From NCBI GenBank assembly GCA_946122785.1, contig CAMGYJ010000005.1, forward strand, positions 86,856,547-86,920,546: DNA of 64,000 bases, read 5' to 3'. A model generated the notes under the pieces. It saw nothing but the letters and a program-made list of their open reading frames with translations. It searched no databases and was not told where the DNA came from. The first letter of the stretch is position 1. Every line of letters begins with the position of its first letter. This stretch comes from Linum tenue. Lineage: Eukaryota > Streptophyta > Magnoliopsida > Malpighiales > Linaceae. The position numbers and the translations under genes were made by a program. Positions 55,906 to 64,000 of the stretch are shown piece after piece.

Positions 55906-56344
55906 TAGCTCAATCCTATCGAAAACGACGACGGGAGATCTTGAATGCGCGCTTGCGACGTACTGTTGAATATATTCCACATGGTAAGCTTAGTATCTTT
56001 TAAATGCGTTTCTTTATTTTGTAAGGTGTGTTCTAGACTATTTTGCATATGCATACCATAGTCCATATGTGCATTGCGTTGTATATGTCACGGAGCAAGA
56101 TTCCATGTCGTCCTAATGGATTTAAAAGGAATTACCAAATAGCAAGGAAGGTGACAGTAAACAAAGAGCAAAATTATATGATGCTCAAAATATGGTTACA
56201 TGAAGGACCACCTCAAAAGGATAATAACCTTTCAAAAAATATTTGCGTTCACATATCCATTACGCGGTTAGATAATTCAAAATTAGAGCGAGGTGGACCA
56301 TTACTAACATTAATCCGATTATATTAATAAATACCCTACGCTAC

Positions 56345-56875
56345 TTAGTCATCTAAAATCGGGAACAACTTAACCAAGAAGAGATCAAGACGATTCTCCA
56401 CGTTGTTCCAAGGTCCGAATGTGACCAAGACCCTATATGGCGACTCACCAATCCTGTTGAGTAGTGGAATGTACTCCACATCTTCCATCTCATCAGGACC
56501 AACAACAGCAGACATGACTCGCCGTAAGTAAGCTGATGGAAATACGACCTCAAGATCGGTGATAAAATCTTCAATTGTCAAGTGAAGCAAGTATATGCTG
56601 GAGTCGGCATGCCAAGATCTCCTCAATTCTGTGACCCAGCCATTGAAAATGTATGACTTGCCCTGGTACAAGCTAAAACATAAGGAGTTCAAAATAAGAC
56701 CAAATTAGATGCAAATTCTTTAGATAAAATATAGATTCCGGATAGATAAAATACATGTTATCTGATTCACCTGATTAGCAACATCCAATTGCATAGGGAT
56801 AAGATCTATCGTTTCTACATTGTCCCAAATTCTTGCGGCAACTTCATATTGCAGATTTGAAACGAAGTCTCCCAT
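56345..56875 (-). CDS. 140-aa protein, possible OB-fold-like domain, two coding exons
   Basis: Coding exons on the minus strand are 56875-56771 (35 codons from ATG, MGDFVSNLQYEVAARIWDNV) and 56662-56345 (105 codons plus TAA), with a short intron bounded by CAG/GTGAAT and CCAG/GGC, phase 0. The second exon reads GKSYIFNGWVTELRRSWHAD, with later phrases LHLTIEDFITDLEVVFPS and YRVLVTFGPWNN. Alternating hydrophobic strands and the G-K-x-Y-x-F-x-G opening suggest an OB-type nucleic-acid-binding fold, loosely like RMI1 C-terminal or RPA-type domains, but I cannot assign a family. Upstream acceptor TTATAG lies just before the ATG, and two candidate first exons with donors lie at about 57.2 and 57.4 kb. 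Two RPA1-like genes lie nearby, which makes the OB idea attractive but unproven. Confidence 0.55.
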
Positions 56876-57189
56876 GGAAAAGAATCTATAATTTAGATTA
56901 GTAGCAATATTAGCAACTCTATCAACAAATGTTAGAGCTGTAAAACTAATCAACTAATTATGTAAACCCGAATATACACAAACAATAGCAACCCAATACA
57001 TGAATGTGTCAATACAAACATACAAAGTTTCCTTGGAGTATCGAACTAAAAAAAAAAAAATTCTGGATGATAAGATTGTAGTAGATCTGGAGAAACCTAA
57101 TTTGAAAGGCCAGCAAGCGAATGTAATTGATGAGTGGTCTGGAAAAATTGGTTGAAGTTCTTGATGAGAGGAAAGGGGAGATTTTGCCG

Positions 57190-57520
57190 AGGTAGGGTTT
57201 TAGAAATTACCTTTTAGAGATGCTGAGATAGGGCTAACGTCGATCAGGCAGAGAGAAGGCCTGGAAAATGAGTGCATGCACTGGAATGGGTTTCCAGTTG
57301 CTTTGTTGGCCGGAGAGTGAGCAGAGCAGAAGAAGGCGTCAGGGAGGAAGGGAGTTGAAACGTCTTCGGCTGGGTCTTTACGCGGTAAGACTTTAGAACT
57401 TACCTCCTGGAGATGTAGAGATGGTACTAATATCGGTCAGTCAGGGAGGGCTGGAACATGAGTGCATGCAATGGCTTGGATTGGACTGTTGGTCTTCTCG
57501 CCGGCGAGTGAATAGTGACG
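57190..57520 (-). promoter_or_regulatory. Tandemly duplicated candidate first exons for the minus-strand gene
   Basis: Two diverged copies (about 57190-57320 and 57385-57515, period about 195 bp) share the phrases TTTAGAAATTACC/CTTTAGAACTTACC, AGATG.AGAGAT, GGAAAATGAGTGCATGCA and GCCGG.GAGTGA. Read on the minus strand each has a splice donor: AAAAG then GTAATTTC near 57209, and CAGGAG then GTAAGTTC near 57404. They could be alternative non-coding first exons of the 140-aa gene. Confidence 0.45.
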
Positions 57521-57824
57521 TCGTGACTCGGTGCCGTTGTTGGAGTCCGCGCGAGTGGTGATTCGACGGTAGGGTTGTTCGACGAGGGAGAATGAGCGAG
57601 CGTAGTGGGAGGGTCGGGGTTTGCGGAGGGAGCGGGAAGCAGGAGAAGCAGAAGATGGCGGGTTGGGGATGTGGATGGTCAGGTTTCTGTGGAGGGACTG
57701 GAGGGTAGGTGAGAGCGATGGAGGAGGGAAAGGAAGAAGGGAGTTAAACCGTCTTCGGGTGGGTGGGAGGTTTTAATTGTTTTTTTTTATTTTGGGTTTT
57801 ATATTTGTTTGATCCAAGCGTCGC

Positions 57825-58199
57825 TATGGCTGTCCATTTGGTTTGGGTTTTTTTGGGTTTTAACCAAACCCAACCCAATTGGAAAGCTAATTGTTTCTTT
57901 TGTTTTGTTTTAAACCAATAAGCAACTTAATGGTTTTGGTTTGGTTAAAACCGAAAAACCAATAGAAACCATTAAGAATACAATTATTCATCCGCAAGTT
58001 TTTTTTTTGTTGTTGTTTCTTTTGACACGCATACCAACCAATAATTTGTGCTGACCATACAGATATGTTTTTGTCAAATGATAATAAATAAATGAAAACC
58101 TAACTTTTTTTTTTTACTCGATGATACGAGTGATTTACTGGCTAAAAAATTCACTACTTCAAAATGGTATTCATTTATTTTATCAATCTGCCAACCCTA
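57825..58199. mobile_element. Probable hAT-type element, diverged (GGTTTGG type)
   Basis: The segment starts TATGGCTGTCCATTTGGTTT and ends ATCTGCCAACCCTA. Ends are partly complementary and the flanks are rich in GGTTTGGGTTTT / AAACCAAACC repeats, like the complete hAT elements of this window. Flanking octamers are similar but not identical (GCGTCGCT and GCGATGCA at five positions), so the assignment is tentative. Confidence 0.45.
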
Positions 58200-58253
58200 G
58201 CGATGCATTGTCAATTGATTCACGTTTATGAGAAAATGACACACCTAATTTCA

Positions 58254-58442
58254 ACTCCTCCTCCCAACCAACAAACCGCTGCTGAAAGGGATCGTCTTAA
58301 GCAACATAGTCCTGCGACTCATTTGGTAGTACATTAAATCAACTTTGAAGGTCTTACAAAATCATAATAATTTGATCTGTATATTTCACTTGCAGGAATA
58401 CTCACCATTCAAGCACAAGTGCACCATATTGATCGCTTGAGT
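58254..58442 (+). pseudogene. Partial duplicate of the small gene at 55.5 kb
   Basis: Exon 2 (from AACAAACCGCTGCTGAAAGG), the intron and exon 3 of the gene at 55509 are present again with about 10-15 percent differences by eye. The frame is open across the joint (TAAERDRLKQHS, then EYSPFKHK) to a stop at the same place. Exon 1 is missing. Because the intron is included, the copying was at DNA level. Confidence 0.75.
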
Positions 58443-59698
58443 TCCAAAAACCCTTTACTCTGAGAAAACCGTCATTGGGATGGATGTATTGCACCATCCC
58501 AATTAAATCTTCCCGTGTGTTAAATGTAAATTAACGAAAGAGAATTTTCTGTTATTATAGTTTAATTGATCAATAAAAAACAAATGGTAAATGAATTGGC
58601 AGAAATGTGGCAAAGCCCATTTCACTCTCCCAACTTTTATTGCCGCCAGTGTAAAGGGAAAAGTTCAGTTTAGGATATGTGCTTTTGTCTTTATACTTTT
58701 CTAAGGTAGATAGATATATAAATGGACCCATTCTAAATAACCAAGCGAAAAAGATATTTCACATGGGCCTGTTACACATGACGGTCCATCTATAGCCCAC
58801 AACAAGATCTCATATGTGAATGTCGTTTCCCCTAATTAACAGTGGAGGAGGTTTCGGCCCACATGGTTTTTTTGGTTTTTTGGGCGGCTTCCTAGCAGCA
58901 TTGGAATCGAGCTCCAACCCTAGAGGCTAGAGTACAACAAACAATTCTTGGCGCTACCATTGCCTTTCACCGGCGAGTGAATTGCGACCACAGGCTCGGA
59001 TCCCCGTCGGCAGCGAACGCTTATCTGAGGATGGCGCTAGCTAACCGGTCTTCCCCATGCAGAACACCTGCCCCAAATATCCATCTCCCCATATCCCTAA
59101 TTGGAAGAAGCAACCAATTGCCCAGACTACATCCGCCCCGAACATTGCAATTCAATTCAACCGGGTGCAGGTTGGAAGATGGTTTCCACCTGGAATCAGA
59201 CGTCACGCAGTCAAAGCCTCAGCTCCGACTTTGGCCCTCTTTGCGGCGGCAGCGGGGAATAAAAGGAACCGAGCTGCTTTTCAACCCCAGGTACTCATTG
59301 AACATGGATGGTAAGTTATACTGGCTCTGTTTTGGCGCGTTGTCGGTCCTTGGGAAATTTACATTGGTTTATAACTGACATATTTGAATTTTCCCCCCTA
59401 TTTCCATCTCCAGCTCTACACCCTTTGAATAAGCAGTTCACGTTGGTGTAGCAGTTACCTTCCGAAGATGTTGCTGTTGCTTGCCAACGTGGGGCAATTG
59501 GTAACTGCCCCAACTGGAATCCACATATATATACCTTCTCTAAATCTCTCGGCTCATTTTATATTTCAGTTGACGCTTGCTAAATCCCGCCAGGTAACTT
59601 CTTCTTCACAGAATTTTTTTCCCACTTCATTCCTCCATCAAACCAACCTCCTATTCCTACACTATAACTAAGTGCTTATGTACTTTGGTAGCTACACC
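58443..59698. other. Intergenic DNA and 5' region of the first RPA1-like gene
   Basis: 58.45-58.85 kb is non-coding. 58.97-59.30 kb has raised GC and an ATG frame at 59031 (MALANRSSPCRTPAPNIHLP) rich in Ser, Arg and Pro, like a plastid transit peptide, but no mature domain follows and the frame ends at 59376. It may be a gene fragment. The 5' UTR of the RPA1-like gene presumably lies in 59.45-59.70 kb. Confidence 0.4.
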
Positions 59699-62035
59699 AT
59701 GGCATTCAATGGCATCCGAGATCTTGAGTCCGAGAAACAACTCTGGTCAGGGCATTGTCGCGTCTCCAGGGCATGGTTGGGTGTTAATGTGACGACTGAT
59801 AAAGTCCTGCATTTCGATCTCATCTTGATGGATGCCAAGGTACGGCTGTGTTTAACATTAACTTTAGTTGCGTCACATATCATCCAGACTGTCTTATTTC
59901 GTCTCTATAAATCCCCAGGGGAATGATATATGGGTGCATATCCCACCAGTGCTGCAAGAACACTTCAAACGATTGCTGAAGGAACAGCAGGTCTACACCA
60001 TTAAAAACTTTGAGCTTCACACGACCCAACTGAAATATCGCCCCATTGCCAATACATATATCATGTCGTTCTCCCGGAAGACTACTGTTGAGCATGTTCC
60101 CGATGTCCCTTCCATTCCTGCCTTCAAATTCAAATTCCTCAAAGCAAGTGAGATGGCATCTAAATTGAATGATGTGGTCGTCCTCTCAGGTTACAACCGC
60201 AATTTATTCAGTGGTTGATTTCCTTTCTGTGCTTGCTTGCGTCTAATTTCCATTAACTTTTCTTTGTATAGATGTTGTTGGGCAAGTAGTACAGCACTCG
60301 GATGCCATCAAGACAACGAATCTTGCTAGGAAAACCATTCGGAAGGAGCTTCAACTGAAACTAATTGAGTAAGAGCTATCTTTGCTACGGTTGTATCAAT
60401 ATGAAGTTGGAGTTACATGAATGATTGATGATTGCTTGGGTACAACGTTCTACTTTTTCTAGGCAGTATAAATTTAGATCATGGGTTATTCAGCCTCTGA
60501 TCATATACATTTATATGGGTCACTTCATTGTATGGTGTTCATTTACACCCATGCTTAGGCATTACTTATGTTGTCAAACCTAAGCCTACGTTGTTTTACA
60601 GAGGGGATGTTGTCAAAGTTATTATCTGGGGAAGAGTTGTAGCTGACTTTGATAAGTTGATCAAGCCTGGTGATGATGAACAAGTCATACTGGTTGTGAC
60701 TGCGGTTTCTGTCAAACCCTTCCTAGGTACAACATCTGTTTACACTGTGCTGCATTTGAGATATATGGGTGACTGATCAGTAGGAACAACATCAATTTAA
60801 TTTTTCAGGTGAACTTTGCTTTAATTCTTCGGGTTCAACAGTGTTGTATCCCAACCTTGATATCCCAGAAGTAAAGGCTTTCACAACCAGGTATTCTCTT
60901 TTAATTGCTAATGAATATCCGAACCATACTGTTGAACCAATGTCAAATTAACATATTTATTTCTTTTGAAAAAGGAATGTGCAACCACAGCAGCCCGTGT
61001 TTGTTGAATTACCCCCACCCCCCTTCATCCCTAATATTACTCTATCGGAATTGCTGGAACTTCAATTGGACCCTGATAATGAGGTTAGATTATGGTGTTT
61101 TCTCTAAATTTACATTATGGTGTTTTCTCTAATCTATACGCCAATATTAATTCACTTCGACTACAACTAGGAATGTGTGTATGCTGTTGAATGCAAAGTC
61201 GTAGGAATCAAGCCATTTTGGTGTTATATGGGCTGTCCAACCTGTGTCCTTAAACCCATAGAAAGACATGGAGAATACTACTGTGTCAAATGCAACAAGC
61301 CAACACCAACAAGGGCTGCCAAGTAAATACCATATCATTGAGTTCCAAGATAAATTCCATCAGATCCTTGAATTATAAACTTCATTGAATATGCTGAATT
61401 TCCATTTCGTGCCTTTCCAGATATCGTATACAGCTTGATGTTGAAAGCAGTTCTGTGCCAGCTACCTTTATCATCTTTGAGTATGAAGCAAAACGCTTCT
61501 TTGGTGTCAGTGGTAATGATCTTTTCAATAGGACGGGTCAGAACAATGAGGTACCCCCTCCAGATCTACTCCAAATAGTTGGTGAGACCAAACTATTCCA
61601 TGTCAAGTTCAAGCTAAATCTCTACAGTGATTCACAAGCTGATTTCACCGTCTTAAAAGTCTTGGAACCCACAGAACAGGTGAGCTACTCATTAGATCTT
61701 CCAGACTTATAACTCTACTATACTGTTTTGTGTACAATGACTATGACATATGTTTGCATGACCTGATTCGTACTTGATTAATAATAGCTTTCATTGAATC
61801 CTCTTAAAGTCCTACTATTAATTGTTTCTACTTTCCACCATTTTTTTAATTTCAGTCTCCAGCTTCTGTTCTTCACAAAGATGCCTCATGTTCATCAATT
61901 ACCAGTGGAGTTGAGTCCTCCCAAACTTCATCGCAACCTTCCATCCCAGATCCAGCACATCAAGAGGCAGACAAAGGCGTTTCTGTTGATATCACCCCTG
62001 ATAATAAACTGAAACGAAAGATGCACCCAGAGTGA
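59699..62035 (+). CDS. RPA1-like single-stranded DNA-binding protein, nine exons, complete
   Basis: RPA1 is the large subunit of the trimer that coats single-stranded DNA in replication, repair and recombination. Exons: 59699-59839, 59919-60189, 60272-60368, 60602-60726, 60809-60890, 60975-61083, 61171-61322, 61421-61679, 61856-62035. All GT-AG with consistent phases; the product is 471 aa. Domains seen: a DUF223-like first OB region (about 15-125; GIRDLESEKQLWSGHCRVSR, then VYTIKNFEL), a second OB region (about 140-240; DVVGQVVQ, DVVKVIIWGRVVADF), and a third with a C4 zinc ribbon, Cys297-X2-Cys300-X12-Cys313-X2-Cys316 (CPTC...CVKC), to about 412, as in RPA1 DNA-binding domains A, B and C. 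The RPA70 N-terminal protein-binding domain is absent, and a basic tail (LKRKMHPE) ends the protein. Short DUF223 proteins of this kind occur both as host genes and inside plant Helitrons; no helicase was found here. Confidence 0.9.
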
Positions 62036-63112
62036 TATCTGAGGGGTTGAACGTTATGTAACCAATACCCTATTAGTAGTTCCACTTTGATTCTGTAGAA
62101 GAACAGTTCAATTTCCTTTTGTTGCTAGACTGCTGGGTGTTTGTCGAAACTGTTTACTGGTTTTCCTTTGTTCCCGTTTGTTGTGTTGCACAGTGACAAT
62201 GGGTCGTTGTGCCATACAAGGATTGATGGATTTCAATATACGTACCTATTCTCTTGGATGCAAAAACAGTAGTTGAGGAGTTGGTCGAGACAAGTGATAT
62301 CAAAAAATACAACGTCAAATTCTTCAACTCTACTGAATTCCAACCCGCATATGTGAACGATCAATATTTGGCAAATTGAAATGCTTTATCACATCCTTTG
62401 ACAAATAATGAATTACACACATCTTTATTTTCATCATGCCTTTCTTACATGGTTTTCCTATCCTATGTTTTCATCTCAGCATCCATTACATGCTCATACA
62501 ATGGGCACCTTTATCCCGCACTCTCTTAAACCAGCAAATTCATCATCAAATTTCAAATGAAACATATTGAATGACATTTCAGAGTTCAATCCAGTACAGT
62601 TAAACAACTTGGACATCACCAAAGATCCATTTCATTTTGGAGTATAAGGAAAAGAAATGTTAATAATTACTAATCCAACTCTGACCAGGTAATTAGCATC
62701 AATGAAAGGATCATTGGCTGCTTCCATTTTCACATCATGCCGAGATCAAGGTTGCTATGTGCAGAACCAGACTTATGCTTCGACCAACCCCTGCATTAGA
62801 CCATTCACACCATTAGTCAGAATCCAGACAAGTCTTAGGGTAAAAAATGTTAATAGTTCCTAAGCCGATGCTTACTATGTACTGCTACTTTCGCTTGCCA
62901 ATATGGCCTGTCATTTTCCTATTAAAATATATTATAAATACAAATAATAAGTAATTAACTGCCATGATCACCACGTTCTTCCACTATGCCACCTATTCTC
63001 AAGCTTAAACCAACTTCCTTCCCTGCAAGTCTATATAAAGAACATTTCCAGCACGTGAAAAGGTTTGCTGCCATCCAAAATATTGACTCTTTTCCAGCGT
63101 GCCGTATCAGTG
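62036..63112. other. Intergenic DNA between the two RPA1-like genes
   Basis: The left part contains the 3' UTR of the first gene. No further coding family was recognised up to the ATG at 63113. The stretch has no visible LTR, hAT or Helitron ends. Confidence 0.5.
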
Positions 63113-64000
63113 ATGGCTCTCCGCAATTTAGCCCAATTGAACCTCCATGACAATGACCAGGCTGTTCGCGTCAGGCTCCTGCGTTTATGGCATACAATGA
63201 GGCCTGATGGTGTAACGCTTGACCAAATCCACATGTTGTTTCTCGACAACCAGGTACTTTGATTTTATAAGCCTTCTATTCGTTACATGAGTGGGAAGTA
63301 CGCTATTCAATTCTAAAAATACTCAAAGATTTTTTACCGTGACTTTTAGGGAACAGAGATGCAGGCCTTGGTTGATATTCTTAATGTTCAGTTGTTTGCT
63401 CCTCTTCTTCACGTGGGAAGGATCTATTTCTTGAGCAACTTTTTGGTCCAAGAATATGATGATACGTATAGAGTTGCTCCTGCAACTATCCGAATCCGCT
63501 TTCATAATGATACGGTGATTGAGGAACTCCAGAATGCAGCCGACATACCAACATATAGCTTTCGGTTTTTGGCTGCTAATGATCTTCCCTTTGCTGTCCA
63601 TAATCATGAATATTTGTCTGGTATTTCTAATTCAAAGAAAGCTTTATTTGGCCGGTTTGGTTTTCATATTGTGTGCCTAACGATATGTTTGGGCTCAGAT
63701 TTAATTGGGGAGGTTGAAACTGTTGAACAAGAAGAGGTCCTATTCGAAGATGCTGCTATTTTACGGCGAAAGGGGGTGCAGCTTAGATTGATTGAGTCAG
63801 TTGGTTGTTTTTTTGTACAGGTTACATTTGAAGTGTGCTTACCGTATGCAGCCCATTCATGCATCTTTTTTTTAAAAAAATTTTAGGGGACCTATAGTTG
63901 ATGTCGTCTTATGGGATGGTCTAATTGACGAATTTCAAGCTGTGACACCTAATGATCCTTTACCAGGAACAGTAGTTGTCTTCACTTCCGTTGTTGTTCG
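63113..64000 (+). CDS. Second RPA1-like gene, 5' part; continues beyond the window
   Basis: Exons in the window: 63113-63253, 63350-63620, 63699-63795 and 63887 to the edge. Phases agree (0, 1, 2). The protein starts MALRNLAQLNLHDNDQAVRV and carries the same first OB region (VGRIYFLSNFLVQEYDDTYR, IPTYSFRFLAANDLPF), then DLIGEVETVEQEEVL and GPIVDVVLWDGLIDEF of the second OB region. Exon lengths 141, 271 and 97 are identical to exons 1-3 of the gene at 59699, and the splice points fall at the same residues, although the proteins have diverged strongly. It is a same-direction tandem paralogue. Whether the zinc ribbon is kept cannot be seen here. Confidence 0.88.

Noticed and set aside
59031..59376. 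First exon of the RPA1-like gene encoding a plastid transit peptide
   Set aside because: No donor joining it in frame to the RPA exons was evident, and the exon at 59699 starts with its own ATG at the same place as the tandem paralogue.

Overview
The window reads as nuclear DNA of a eudicot plant. It holds intron-bearing plant genes (cytosolic ribosomal protein L4, a clock pseudo-response regulator, RPA1-like proteins with GT-AG introns) in a background dominated by LTR retrotransposons of plant lineages (Ty1/copia, Ty3/gypsy Athila-like and Tat/Ogre-like). I cannot name the species from the sequence.

Layout: 1-1306 is the 3' end of a Ty1/copia element with its LTR. 1850-3804 (minus) is a complete two-exon RPL4 gene with a typical ribosomal-protein promoter, followed upstream by a hAT-type element with an exact 8-bp target duplication. 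5.4-42.6 kb is a nested mass of Athila-like gypsy sequence: a lone minus-strand LTR (5.4-6.8 kb), a gag remnant split by a hAT element (9.3-10.7 kb), an orphan RPL15 exon with flanking intron DNA (11.4 kb), a decayed pol (12-16 kb) with its 3' LTR (17.6-19.1 kb), a structurally complete element without pol (20326-26939: two LTRs, tRNA-Asp primer site, 5-bp target duplication), a Tat/Ogre-type LTR (28.5-30.8 kb, minus), a second decayed pol that has lost RNase H (34-37.4 kb), a second gag remnant split by a hAT element (38.2-40.1 kb) and a chimeric LTR pair (40.6-42.6 kb).

From 43.9 kb the DNA becomes gene-bearing again. 45347-49560 encodes a complete PRR7-type pseudo-response regulator in eight coding exons (752 aa; receiver domain with Glu at the phospho-acceptor position, C-terminal CCT domain). 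51.9-53.4 kb holds a hAT element that seems to carry a gene 5' end, and a Mutator-like MITE. 55-58.5 kb holds tandem duplications, a small spliced gene of unknown function with a second partial copy, and a minus-strand 140-aa gene. 59699-62035 is a complete nine-exon RPA1-like gene (471 aa, three predicted OB regions and a C4 zinc ribbon). 63113 to the window end is a second, tandem RPA1-like gene whose first three coding exons have exactly the same lengths.

The strongest unusual signals are: a set of five hAT-like elements with verified 8-bp duplications, each with its own subterminal repeat vocabulary; arrays of short palindromes in the LTRs; a conserved small hairpin plus 14-16 nt G run inside three gypsy elements; the RPL15 exon fragment; the tandem RPA1-like pair with fixed exon architecture; and the duplicated first exons of the minus-strand gene at 57 kb. 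No CRISPR array, tRNA or rRNA gene was seen.
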